A DNA stretch of 40,790 nt from Gluconacetobacter tumulicola. GTDB taxonomy: Bacteria > Pseudomonadota > Alphaproteobacteria > Acetobacterales > Acetobacteraceae. The notes beneath the pieces are model-generated. The model was not told where the DNA came from. It searched no databases and was given only the letters and a program-made list of their open reading frames with translations. The stretch is taken from positions 1 to 40,790 of the forward strand of contig NZ_JABEQL010000034.1 of assembly GCF_014174215.1 (NCBI RefSeq). Direction: 5' to 3'. The position numbers and the translations under genes are program-made. Positions 6,945 to 15,138 of this stretch are shown in pieces. Every line of letters begins with the position of its first letter. The first letter of the stretch is position 1.

Positions 6945-8258
6945 TCAAGCTTTGTCCGCGCCCGAGCATTGCGCGTCCAGCCGGGCCGATACGCTCAGGG
7001 CATGCGCATCAAGCCCTTCGGCCCGCGCCAGGGCCACCGCCGCCGGGCCGATCCGCAGCAGCGCATCCGGCCCCGCACCGATAAAGGTGGTGCGCTTGAG
7101 GAAGTCGAACACCGACAGGCCGGAGGCAAAACGCGCCGTCCGGCTGGTCGGCAGCACATGGTTGGGGCCACCCACATAATCGCCGATCGCCTCGGCGCAC
7201 TGATAGCCCAGGAACACCGCCCCGGCATGACGCACGCGCGCGAACAGCGCCTCGGGCTCGGCCAGCAGCAGTTCCAGATGCTCGGGCGCGATCTCGTTGA
7301 TCAGCGCCGCCGCCTCGTCCAGGTCGCGCACGATGATGATGGCGCCATGCGTCGCCCAGCTTGCCCCGGCGATTGCGGCGCGCGGCAGGGTGCGCAGTTC
7401 GGCCTCGACCGCCTCTGCCACCCGGTCGGCCAGGGCGGCGTCGGTGGTGATCAGGATCGACTGGGCCAGCGCGTCATGCTCGGCCTGCGCCAGCAGGTCC
7501 AGCGCCACGATCCGCGCATCGGCCCCAGCATCGGCCACCACCACGACTTCCGACGGGCCGGCGATGCTGTCGATGCCCACCCGGCCGAAGACCTGGCGCT
7601 TGGCCTCGGCCACATAGGCATTGCCGGGGCCGACCACGCGATCCACCGGCTGGATGGTGGCGGTGCCGTAGGCCAGTGCGCCCACGGCCTGCGCCCCGCC
7701 GACGCGATAGATCTCGCTGACGCCGGCACGGCGGGCGGCGGCCAGCACCAGCGGGTTCAGCACGCCGTCGGGCGTCGGCACGCACATGGCCAGCCGCTCC
7801 ACGCCCGCCACGCGCGCCGGCACCGCATTCATCAGCACCGAGGACGGATAGGCCGCCGTGCCGCCGGGCACATACAGCCCCACCGCATCCAGCGGCGTCC
7901 AGCGCATGCCCAACTCCACGCCCTCGGCATCCGTATAGCGCAGGTCGGCGGGCAACTGCGCGCGATGGAAGGATTCGATACGCGTGGCGGCCACGTCCAG
8001 CGCCTGGAGCAGGTCCGGCGAGACCTGCGCACAGGCGGCCTCGATCTCGGCTTCCGTCACCCGCAGCCGGTCAGGCGTGATCGGCATGCGGTCGAACCGC
8101 TCGGTATAGGCGCACAGGGCCGTGTCGCCCTCGGCGCGCACGCGGGCCAGGATCTCGGCCACGGGGGCATCGACGCGGGCGGTATCGCCCTCGCGGTCGG
8201 CCAGCAGGCGGGCGAAACTGGCGCGGAAATCGGGCTGGGTGCTGTCGAGGCGTTTCAT
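6945..8258 (-). CDS. hisD: histidinol dehydrogenase
   Basis: This 437-aa enzyme catalyses the last two steps of histidine synthesis, oxidising L-histidinol through the aldehyde to L-histidine with two NAD+ and a bound zinc. Recognisable blocks are GMRWTPLDAVGLYVPGG, YPSSVLMNAVPARVAGV, GVSEIYRVGGAQAVGALAYG, VVGPGNAYVAEAKRQVFG, IAPEHLEL (containing the Glu-His pair used in catalysis) and GGPNHVLPTSRTARF. Length and order match the family. The ATG at 8258 overlaps the hisG stop as ATGA, so expression follows hisG. The other his genes are not in the window. Confidence 0.97.
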   Translation of the reverse strand: MKRLDSTQPDFRASFARLLADREGDTARVDAPVAEILARVRAEGDTALCAYTERFDRMPITPDRLRVTEAEIEAACAQVSPDLLQALDVAATRIESFHRAQLPADLRYTDAEGVELGMRWTPLDAVGLYVPGGTAAYPSSVLMNAVPARVAGVERLAMCVPTPDGVLNPLVLAAARRAGVSEIYRVGGAQAVGALAYGTATIQPVDRVVGPGNAYVAEAKRQVFGRVGIDSIAGPSEVVVVADAGADARIVALDLLAQAEHDALAQSILITTDAALADRVAEAVEAELRTLPRAAIAGASWATHGAIIIVRDLDEAAALINEIAPEHLELLLAEPEALFARVRHAGAVFLGYQCAEAIGDYVGGPNHVLPTSRTARFASGLSVFDFLKRTTFIGAGPDALLRIGPAAVALARAEGLDAHALSVSARLDAQCSGADKA

Positions 8259-8965
8259 GCGGGCAGGGTCTCGGCGGTGGCGGGCGCGGACAGCGCCTGG
8301 CGGAAGCGCGCGATCAGCGCGCCGATCCGTTCCGGCTGGGTCTTCAGCGCCGTGCGGTTGACGATCAGCCGGCTGGTGACATTGGCGATCGTCTCGGTTT
8401 CCTCCAGCCCGTTGGCGCGCAGGGTGGACCCGGTATCGACCAGATCCACGATCAGGTGCGACAGGTCCAGCACCGGGGCCAGTTCCATCGCGCCATGCAG
8501 ATGCACGATATCGGCATTGATGCCGCGCGCCGCGAAATGGCGGCGAGTGATGGCCGGATATTTAGTGGCCACCCGCACCCGCGACCAGCGGGCGGGATTG
8601 TCGCCCTCACCCTGGCCCTTGGGGCGCGCGACCGAGACGCGGCAGGCGCCGATGCGCAGATCCAGCGGCGCATAGATTTCGGGATAGTCGAATTCCATCA
8701 GCACGTCGGCGCCGCAGATGCCCAGTTGCGCCCCGCCGAACGCCACGAAGGTCGCGACGTCGAACGAGCGCACCCGCACCACGTCCAGCGTCGGGTCGTC
8801 GGTGGGAAAGCGCAGCCGGCGGCTGCCCTCGTCCAGGCAGTCCGAGGCCGGCAGGATACCGGCGCCGGCCAGCAGCGGGGCGGCGGCCTTCAGGATGCGT
8901 CCCTTGGGCAGGGCGAGGACCAGCTTCGTGTCCTGAGTCGTCGTTTCCTGAACTGGGGCGGTCAT
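8255..8965 (-). CDS. hisG: ATP phosphoribosyltransferase, short form
   Basis: This protein of about 236 aa catalyses the first committed step of histidine synthesis, joining ATP and PRPP to give phosphoribosyl-ATP. LVLALPKGRILKAAAPLL, VRSFDVATFVAFGGAQLGI, GADVLMEF and the PRPP loop DLVDTGSTLRANGL are clear. It lacks the C-terminal regulatory ACT-like domain of long HisG. Short forms work with the HisRS-like partner HisZ, which is not in this window and should be elsewhere. I chose the ATG at 8965 (MTAPVQETTTQ), since the open frame further upstream reads into the intergenic region and does not look coding. It is the first gene of a hisG-hisD unit and is divergent from eutB. Confidence 0.93.
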   Translation of the reverse strand: MTAPVQETTTQDTKLVLALPKGRILKAAAPLLAGAGILPASDCLDEGSRRLRFPTDDPTLDVVRVRSFDVATFVAFGGAQLGICGADVLMEFDYPEIYAPLDLRIGACRVSVARPKGQGEGDNPARWSRVRVATKYPAITRRHFAARGINADIVHLHGAMELAPVLDLSHLIVDLVDTGSTLRANGLEETETIANVTSRLIVNRTALKTQPERIGALIARFRQALSAPATAETLPA

Positions 8966-9195
8966 GCGAACTCCGGCTACAAGCGCGCCCCCATTGCGGT
9001 GGCGGCAGGGCCGCCAGGGCCGCGTCCAGGCGCCAGGTGCGCTGCGACTTATCACATTCCGCCCTGCGACAGGAAGGGCGCACAGCCGTGACTGGCGGAA
9101 TCCGGCGCTTGCCGCGTATGCGACCGGCCGCTTACACAGGAACAAGAGGGCGCTCCGCCCTGCCAGACCCGCTCTCTCGACGACGGAACGGCCCC

Positions 9196-10572
9196 ATGGT
9201 GTTTCACGCGACCCTCCAGGGCGAACGCTATCGGTTCGACGATCTGCGCACCCTGCTCGCCAAAGCCTCGCCCCTGCGGTCGGGCGACGAGCTGATCGGC
9301 GTGGCCGCCGCCGATCCCGTCGAACGGGTGGCGGCGCGGGAGGCGCTGGCCAACGTGCCGCTGCGGGCCTTTCTGAACGAAGCCGTCATTCCCTTCGAAC
9401 AGTGCGACGTCACGCGTCTGGTCGTGGAACGGCATGATGCCGCGTCCTTCGCGCCGATCGCGCATATGACGGTCGGCCAGTGGCGCGACTGGCTGCTGAG
9501 CTACGAGGCCGACGAGGCCGCGCTGGCCGCCATCATGCGGGGCCTGACGCCGGAAATGGTCTCGGCCGTCAGCAAGCTGATGCGCAACCAGGACCTGATC
9601 GCGGTCGCCCGCAAGGTCCGCGTCGTCACCGCCTTCCGCAACACGCAGGGGCTGAAGGGGCGGCTGGGGTCGCGCCTTCAGCCCAATCACCCGACCGACG
9701 ATGCGCGCGGCATCGCGGCTTCGCTGCTGGACGGGCTGCTGCTGGGGGCAGGCGATGCGGTGCTGGGCATCAACCCGGCCACCGATTCCATCGAGACCGG
9801 CATGGTGCTGGTGCGCATGCTCGACGAAATCCGCCGGCGCTACGACATCCCGACCCAGAGCTGCGTCCTGACCCACATCACCAACACGCTGGCGATGATC
9901 GAACGCGGGGCGCCGGTCGATCTGGTCTTCCAGTCCATCGCCGGCACCCAGCGCGCCAATGAAAGCTTCGGCGTCTCGCTGGCGCTGCTGGACGAGGCAC
10001 ACCAGGCGGCGCGAAGCCTGCGGCGCGGCAGCGTGGGCGAGAATGTGATGTATTTCGAGACCGGGCAGGGGGCGGCGATCTCGGCCGACGCGCATTTCGG
10101 GGTCGACCAGCAGACGCTGGAAGTGCGCGCCTACGCGGTGGCGCGAGACTATGCGCCGCTGCTGGTCAACACCGTCGTGGGCTTCATCGGCCCCGAATAT
10201 CTCTATGACGGCAAGCAGATCATTCGCGCTGGCCTGGAAGATCATTTCTGCGGCAAACTGATGGGCCTGCCGATGGGCTGCGACGTCTGCTACACCAACC
10301 ATGCAGAAGCCGACCAGGACGACAGCGACGACCTGATGATGCTGCTGGCGGCCGCAGGGGTGAATTTCCTGATCGCCGTTCCGGGAGGGGATGACGTGAT
10401 GCTGAATTACCAGAGCCTCTCCTACCACGACATCCTGACCGTCCGCTCCGTCTATGACGCCGCTCCCGCCCCCGAATTCGAACGCTGGCTGCAACGGATG
10501 GCCCTGCTGGACGGCCAGCGCCGCCTGAATGCCAACGCGCCGCTGGCCCTTCCCGGCTTCATGGATGAGTGA
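9196..10572 (+). CDS. eutB: ethanolamine ammonia-lyase, large subunit
   Basis: This 458-aa protein is the catalytic TIM-barrel subunit of adenosylcobalamin-dependent ethanolamine ammonia-lyase, which splits ethanolamine into acetaldehyde and ammonia. Conserved segments include LGSRLQPNHPTDDARGI, GINPATDSIETGMVL, QRANESFGVSLALLDE, ENVMYFETGQGAAISA and KLMGLPMGCDVCYTNHAEAD. The length matches E. coli EutB (about 453 aa). I chose the ATG at 9196 (MVFHATLQGERYRF); the in-frame extension upstream does not resemble the family. It heads a three-gene plus-strand operon with eutC and a permease. No microcompartment or eutA reactivase gene is present here. I saw no cobalamin riboswitch in the 230-bp gap upstream. 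Confidence 0.96.
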   Translation: MVFHATLQGERYRFDDLRTLLAKASPLRSGDELIGVAAADPVERVAAREALANVPLRAFLNEAVIPFEQCDVTRLVVERHDAASFAPIAHMTVGQWRDWLLSYEADEAALAAIMRGLTPEMVSAVSKLMRNQDLIAVARKVRVVTAFRNTQGLKGRLGSRLQPNHPTDDARGIAASLLDGLLLGAGDAVLGINPATDSIETGMVLVRMLDEIRRRYDIPTQSCVLTHITNTLAMIERGAPVDLVFQSIAGTQRANESFGVSLALLDEAHQAARSLRRGSVGENVMYFETGQGAAISADAHFGVDQQTLEVRAYAVARDYAPLLVNTVVGFIGPEYLYDGKQIIRAGLEDHFCGKLMGLPMGCDVCYTNHAEADQDDSDDLMMLLAAAGVNFLIAVPGGDDVMLNYQSLSYHDILTVRSVYDAAPAPEFERWLQRMALLDGQRRLNANAPLALPGFMDE

Positions 10573-11314
10573 GAGCCGGCCAGATCCCGCCCGCGACCCG
10601 TGGAGCGCGCTGCGTGGCCTGACGCATGCCCGCATCGGCCTCGGCCGGGCCGGCGACGCGCTGGCGGGGGCGGATGTGCGTGCCTTGCAGGCCGCGCACG
10701 CGGCGGCCCGGCGGGCGGTTCATGCCACGCTCGATCCGGCCCGGCTTTCCCTCGCCGAACCGTTCATCGAAGTGCGCAGCCGCGCGCCCGATCGCGGCGT
10801 CTTCGTGCGCCGCCCCGATCTCGGGCGCCGGCTGCGCGCGCAGGACGCGGCGCGCCTGCCGCATGCGCCTTGTGACGTCGTATTCGTCATCGCCGACGGG
10901 CTCTCGGCACTGGCGGCGGCGCGCCAGGCGCCCGGCGTGCTGGAGGCCGCGCGTGCGTCCCTGCCGGGCTGGTCCCTCGGCCCTGTCATTGTTGCGCATA
11001 ATGCGCGGGTCGCGCTGGGGGACGAGATCGGCGCGCGGGTCGGTGCGCGCTGCGTGGTCATGATGATCGGCGAGCGGCCGGGCCTGAGCGCCGCCGACAG
11101 TCTCAGCCTCTACCTGACATGGGACCCGAAGATTGGCCGCATGGATTCCGAACGCAACTGTCTCTCCAACATCCATGCCCATGGCGGCATGACGCATGAC
11201 GAAGCCGCCTTCCGCCTCGCCTGGCTGCTGCGCGGCGCGCGCACGCTGGGGCGCAGCGGCATTGCCCTCAAGGATGACAGCATGACCGCCCAATTGCCGC
11301 CCGGCACGCCATGA
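10565..11314 (+). CDS. eutC: ethanolamine ammonia-lyase, small subunit
   Basis: This 249-aa protein is the small subunit that helps bind adenosylcobalamin in ethanolamine ammonia-lyase. It shows LTHARIGLGRAGDALA near the N-terminus, then DVVFVIADGLSALAA, MMIGERPGLSAADSLSLYLT and the C-terminal SERNCLSNIHAHGG, all typical of EutC. The start at 10565 overlaps the end of eutB by 8 bases and the stop overlaps the permease start as ATGA, so all three are coupled. The N-terminus is shorter than in enterobacterial EutC (about 295 aa), consistent with the non-microcompartment type. Confidence 0.95.
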   Translation: MSESRPDPARDPWSALRGLTHARIGLGRAGDALAGADVRALQAAHAAARRAVHATLDPARLSLAEPFIEVRSRAPDRGVFVRRPDLGRRLRAQDAARLPHAPCDVVFVIADGLSALAAARQAPGVLEAARASLPGWSLGPVIVAHNARVALGDEIGARVGARCVVMMIGERPGLSAADSLSLYLTWDPKIGRMDSERNCLSNIHAHGGMTHDEAAFRLAWLLRGARTLGRSGIALKDDSMTAQLPPGTP

Positions 11315-12639
11315 CCACCCAGACCGACGCGCTGCCCCGCCATCTGGGCGTCATCCATCTCTGGTCCATCGCGGTCGGGCTGGTCATCTCGGGCGAGTAT
11401 TTCGGCTGGAGCTATGGCTGGGCCAGCGCCGGCACGCTCGGTTTTCTGGTCGCGACCCTCGCGGTCGCGCTGATGTACCTGTCGCTGATCTTCTCCTACA
11501 CCGAACTGACGACCGCCATGCCGCGCGCGGGCGGCCCGTTCGTCTATGTCACCGCCGCGTTCGGGCGGCGGGCGGGGCTGATCGCGGGCATCGCCTCGGT
11601 CATGGAATTCGTCTTCGCGCCACCCGCCATCGCGCTGGCGATCGGCGCCTACCTGCATGTGCAATATCCATGGCTGTCGCCGACCATGGCGGCGGCAGGC
11701 GCGTTCTGCGCATTCATGGCGCTCAATATCGCCGGCGTGCATCTGGCGGCACGGTTCGAACTGTTCGTGACCGTGGCGGCGATTATCGAGCTCCTGATCT
11801 TCATGGCCATCGTCTGGCCCGGCTTTTCGATGGCGCGCTTTACCGATGGCGGCTGGGCCGGCAGCGGACACCTCTCGTTCGCCACCTTCGGCGGCATCGC
11901 GCAGTCGGTGCCGTTCGCCATCTGGTTCTTCCTGGCCATCGAAGGCGTGGCGCTGACCGCCGAGGAAGCGCGCGACCCGCACCGCACCCTGCCGCTGGCC
12001 TATGTCGCCTCGATCTTCACGCTGGTCGCCCTTGCCCTCGGCGTGATGATACTGGCCGGCGGGGTGGGCGACTGGCGCGCCCTTGCCGACCGCAACGACC
12101 CGCTGCCCCAGGCCATGCGCATCGTCGTCGGCCCGCATAGCGGCTACGTCCACATGCTGGTATGGCTCGGCCTGTTCGGGCTCATCGCCTCGCTGCACGG
12201 CATCATCATGGGCTATTCGCGGCAGATCTACGCGCTGGCGCGCGACGGCGGCCTGCCGCGCCTGCTCGCACACCGCCACCCCCGGCTCGGCACGCCCTGG
12301 GTCGCCACCCTCGCCGGGGGTACGATCGGCATCATCGCCATCCTCTGCGACGATTTCGCCAGCTTCGGCGGCCAGTCGCTGACGGCGTCACTGGTCACGC
12401 TGTCGGTGTTCGGTGCGTTGATCGTCTATGTACTGACCATGGCCAGCCTGTTCAGGCTGCGCCGGCGCGACGGCAGTGCGCATCTGGTGTGGAAAGTGCC
12501 GGGATTTCCTTACGTCCCCGCCTTTGCGTTGCTCGCGGCATCCGGCGCGCTGGTCCTGATGGGTGTCTTCCATCCGGTCGCGCTGGGGATTGCTGTCTTG
12601 TTCGTTGGCGGTGCCATCGCGCTACCGGGCGAGGCCTGA
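11311..12639 (+). CDS. eat: ethanolamine permease (APC superfamily)
   Basis: This 442-aa inner-membrane transporter of the amino acid-polyamine-organocation type has about 12 hydrophobic segments. The N-terminal block HLGVIHLWSIAVGLVISGEY, then YFGWSYGWASAG and TAMPRAGGPFVYV, matches ethanolamine permeases of the eat type. Further marks are FAIWFFLAIEGVALTAEEA and YSRQIYALARDGGLP. It is the third gene of eutB-eutC-permease and starts within the eutC stop (ATGA). Uptake and cleavage of ethanolamine as nitrogen and possibly carbon source is the expected joint role. The symbol follows usage for this transporter; substrate is inferred from context. Confidence 0.9.
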   Translation: MTTQTDALPRHLGVIHLWSIAVGLVISGEYFGWSYGWASAGTLGFLVATLAVALMYLSLIFSYTELTTAMPRAGGPFVYVTAAFGRRAGLIAGIASVMEFVFAPPAIALAIGAYLHVQYPWLSPTMAAAGAFCAFMALNIAGVHLAARFELFVTVAAIIELLIFMAIVWPGFSMARFTDGGWAGSGHLSFATFGGIAQSVPFAIWFFLAIEGVALTAEEARDPHRTLPLAYVASIFTLVALALGVMILAGGVGDWRALADRNDPLPQAMRIVVGPHSGYVHMLVWLGLFGLIASLHGIIMGYSRQIYALARDGGLPRLLAHRHPRLGTPWVATLAGGTIGIIAILCDDFASFGGQSLTASLVTLSVFGALIVYVLTMASLFRLRRRDGSAHLVWKVPGFPYVPAFALLAASGALVLMGVFHPVALGIAVLFVGGAIALPGEA

Positions 12640-12640
12640 T

Positions 12641-12758
12641 GTTCTTTTTTGCAAAAAAGAACCAAAAAACTCTGATTCGTTCAGGAGCTTTTTGCCGGGG
12701 CATGCGACGCCCCTGAACGAACAAAAGTCTTTTTTCTTCTTTTTCTTCAGAAAAAGAA
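12641..12758 (+). repeat. cluster of three A/T-rich hairpins after the eut operon
   Basis: The first is a 22-base palindrome (12641-12662) with arms GTTCTTTTTT and AAAAAAGAAC. The second is a longer stem with arms TTCGTTCAGG (12676) and CCTGAACGAA (12712), which encloses a GGGGC/GCCCC helix. The third has arms TTCTTTTTCT and AGAAAAAGAA around TC (12737-12758). It sits between the permease stop (+) and the murA stop (-), so it can terminate both strands. The composite, modular build suggests a dispersed intergenic element; whether it recurs elsewhere cannot be seen here. Confidence 0.65.
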
Positions 12759-12762
12759 GGCC

Positions 12763-14025
12763 TTAATCCCGCACCCGCTCGATCTGCGCCCCGCACTGCG
12801 CCAGCTTCCGCTCCACGGCTTCATAGCCACGATCCAGATGATAAACCCGGCTCAGGATCGTCTCCCCATGCGCCGCCAGCCCCGCCAGGATCAGCGAGAA
12901 CGAAGCCCGCAGGTCGGTCGCCATCACCGGCGCGCCCGACAGCGAATGCACGCCGCGAATGATGGCGGATGAGCCATGGACGTTGATGCGCGCGCCCATG
13001 CGGTTCAACTCGGGCACATGCATGAAGCGGTTTTCGAAGATGGTCTCGGTCACCATCGACGCCCCTTCGGCGACCGACAGCAGCGCCATGAACTGGGCCT
13101 GCATGTCGGTGGGGAAGCCCGGATAGGGTTCGGTCATGATGTCCACGCCGCGCAGCGCTCCGGTGCGGCGCACGCGCAGGGCGTCGTCCTCCTGGAACAC
13201 CTCCACGCCCGCTTCCTCCAGCGCGCGGACGACCGCACCCAGATGATCGGCCCGGCCGCCGATCAGGCGCAGTTCGCCACCGGTGATGGCGGCGGCGCAG
13301 GCATAGGTGCCGCATTCGATCCGGTCGGGCATCACGCTGTGCGTGGTGCCGTGCAGGGCTTCCACGCCCTCGATCGTCAGCGTGCCGGAGCCCGAGCCGG
13401 TGATGCGCGCGCCCATGCTGTTGAGGCAGGCGACGAGGTCGGCGATTTCCGGCTCACGCGCCGCGTTGATGATCTCGGTGCGGCCGCGCGCCAGGCAGGA
13501 CGCCATCAGCAGGTTTTCGGTGGCACCGACCGAGGCGAAGGGCAGGACGATGCGATCACCCACCAGCCCGCGCGGGGCGCGGGCGTTGATATAGCCGCCT
13601 TCCAGCGAGATCTCGGCGCCCAGCGCCTCCAGCCCCTTCAGGTGCATGTCCACCGGGCGGGTGCCGATGGCGCAGCCGCCGGGCAGCGAGACGCGGGCCT
13701 CGCCGCAGCGGGCCAGCAGCGGGCCCAGCACCAGGATCGAGGCGCGCATCTGCGACACGATGTCGTAGGGTGCCACCGTGTTGGTGATGCTGCCGCCGAC
13801 GGCCAGCGTGCCGCCATCGCCTTCGATGTCCTCGACCGTCACGCCATGCTGTTCCAGCAGGCGGCGCATGGTCGTGATGTCGGCGATGCGCGGCACGTTG
13901 CGCAGCACCAGCCGCTCCGACGTCAGCAGGCCGGCGACCAGCAGCTTCAGCGCCGCGTTCTTGGCGCCGCCGATAACGATGTCGCCGCGCAGCCGGTGGC
14001 CGCCGTGAATGATGAAACGGTCCAT
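12763..14025 (-). CDS. murA: UDP-N-acetylglucosamine 1-carboxyvinyltransferase
   Basis: This 420-aa cytosolic enzyme performs the first committed step of peptidoglycan synthesis, transferring enolpyruvyl from PEP to UDP-GlcNAc. Key marks are [17 protein letters not shown] (Lys22, Asn23), [16 protein letters not shown] and the loop [18 protein letters not shown] with Cys118, the fosfomycin-reactive catalytic Cys. [17 protein letters not shown] is a further family signature. I chose the ATG at 14025 ([12 protein letters not shown]), which gives normal MurA length; the upstream in-frame extension is antisense-like and overlaps dcd. dcd lies just upstream on the same strand with a 10-bp gap. Confidence 0.97.
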   Translation of the reverse strand: MDRFIIHGGHRLRGDIVIGGAKNAALKLLVAGLLTSERLVLRNVPRIADITTMRRLLEQHGVTVEDIEGDGGTLAVGGSITNTVAPYDIVSQMRASILVLGPLLARCGEARVSLPGGCAIGTRPVDMHLKGLEALGAEISLEGGYINARAPRGLVGDRIVLPFASVGATENLLMASCLARGRTEIINAAREPEIADLVACLNSMGARITGSGSGTLTIEGVEALHGTTHSVMPDRIECGTYACAAAITGGELRLIGGRADHLGAVVRALEEAGVEVFQEDDALRVRRTGALRGVDIMTEPYPGFPTDMQAQFMALLSVAEGASMVTETIFENRFMHVPELNRMGARINVHGSSAIIRGVHSLSGAPVMATDLRASFSLILAGLAAHGETILSRVYHLDRGYEAVERKLAQCGAQIERVRD

Positions 14026-14035
14026 GGCCTGTGTC

Positions 14036-14590
14036 CTACATCCGGGGGGTGGCGACGCCGCGCTGGCCCATATATTTACCCGCGCGGTCGGCATAGCTGA
14101 CCTCGCAGGGGGAAGCGCCCTGGAAGAACAGGAACTGGCAGATGCCTTCATTGGCGTAGATGCGCGCCGGCAGCGGGGTGGTGTTGCTGATCTCGATCGT
14201 CACCTGGCCTTCCCATTCGGGCTCCAGCGGCGTGACGTTCACGATGATGCCGCAGCGGGCATAGGTCGACTTGCCCAGGCAGACCACCAGCGTGTCGCGC
14301 GGAATGCGGAAATATTCCACCGTATGCGCCAGCGCGAAGCTGTTGGGCGGGATGATGCAGGTCGGCCCCGTGCGGGTGACGAAGCTGTTCGACGCGAAAT
14401 CCTTGGGGTCGACCAGGGCGTTGTCGACATCGGTGAAGATCTTGAATTCCTCGGCCACCCGCGCGTCATAGCCGTACGATGACAGGCCGTAGGAAATCAC
14501 GCCGTCGCGCTTCTGCTGTTCCACGAAGGGTTCGATCATCCCGCCCTCCTGGGCCATGCGTCGAATCCAGCTGTCGGGCATAATAGGCAT
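14036..14590 (-). CDS. dcd: dCTP deaminase
   Basis: This 184-aa trimeric enzyme deaminates dCTP to dUTP, the main source of dUMP for thymidylate in many proteobacteria. It shows [73 protein letters not shown] and [17 protein letters not shown]; the last contains the catalytic Glu region. It ends QRGVATPRM as in close relatives. I chose the ATG at 14590, which gives the usual length of 184-190 aa. It is 10 bp upstream of murA and probably cotranscribed. Confidence 0.96.
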   Translation of the reverse strand: MPIMPDSWIRRMAQEGGMIEPFVEQQKRDGVISYGLSSYGYDARVAEEFKIFTDVDNALVDPKDFASNSFVTRTGPTCIIPPNSFALAHTVEYFRIPRDTLVVCLGKSTYARCGIIVNVTPLEPEWEGQVTIEISNTTPLPARIYANEGICQFLFFQGASPCEVSYADRAGKYMGQRGVATPRM

Positions 14591-14669
14591 GTACGGTCCC
14601 TTGCGTCGCGTGGGGCGAATGTCTTCTCGTATCTGCCCGACCACTAGCGAAGGCCGGGCCCGACCGCAA

Positions 14670-14867
14670 TCAACTCCCGCTGTTTGTCGTCCCGGCGGCG
14701 GGGGCGGGCGCCGCCTCGTCGCCGGCAGTGTCGGCACGGGCGCGGGATTGCTGCTTGCGGCGGCGCAGGTTCGCCCGCAGGGCCGCGGCCTCGCGCGCCA
14801 GGCGCTCCTGCCGCGCAATCTCGGCCTTCTCGGCCTTGGTCAGGGGAGGGGGGGAGGAATCGGTCAT
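14670..14867 (-). CDS. small basic helical protein, conserved-type hypothetical
   Basis: This 65-aa protein begins [20 protein letters not shown] and continues as one Ala/Arg/Glu-rich helix to [11 protein letters not shown], with a flexible Ala/Pro tail. I have no named family for it. The repeated charged pattern ([20 protein letters not shown]) would favour a coiled coil or RNA contact. It follows an 81-aa membrane protein by 25 bp in the same direction and precedes dcd by 79 bp. A GAGG-like purine stretch is not present right before the ATG, so the start rests on coding pattern. Confidence 0.6.
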   Translation of the reverse strand: MTDSSPPPLTKAEKAEIARQERLAREAAALRANLRRRKQQSRARADTAGDEAAPAPAAGTTNSGS

Positions 14868-14892
14868 TGAAAATGGTCCGTATTCGGAAAGG

Positions 14893-15138
14893 TCAGCGGC
14901 TGCGGCGTCGGCTGGTCCACAATATGACGAGGGATGCCGCCATCAGCAGCGCGCCGGCGATATCCAGCCCCAGGATCGGCCAGCCCCGGCCCAGCAGCGG
15001 CCAGTGCCATTGCGATTGCCCGACTTCCAGCAGGATGCTGGCGCCGAAGCAGAACAGGGCGGCACTCTGGGCCCACGACACCAGGCGCGGCGTGGGGTGC
15101 TTGCGCGGCGGGGCGGCGCGGAACGGATCATTCGACAT
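14893..15138 (-). CDS. small two-helix membrane protein
   Basis: This 81-aa protein starts MSNDPFRAAPPRKHPTPRL and has two hydrophobic segments, about residues 22-42 (SWAQSAALFCFGASILLEVG) and 51-72 (WPILGLDIAGALLMAASLVI). It ends in a basic tail (SRRRSR), suggesting cytoplasmic ends. I do not recognise a family. Its start lies 11 bases inside the end of the glycosyltransferase gene, so it is coupled to it and may act in the same envelope process. That link is inferred from overlap only. Confidence 0.65.
   Translation of the reverse strand: MSNDPFRAAPPRKHPTPRLVSWAQSAALFCFGASILLEVGQSQWHWPLLGRGWPILGLDIAGALLMAASLVILWTSRRRSR

Noticed and set aside
8966-9195. Possible cobalamin riboswitch upstream of eutB
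   Set aside because: EutB uses adenosylcobalamin, but I could not find a B12-box-like sequence or the usual long leader; the gap is only 230 bp and also serves hisG.
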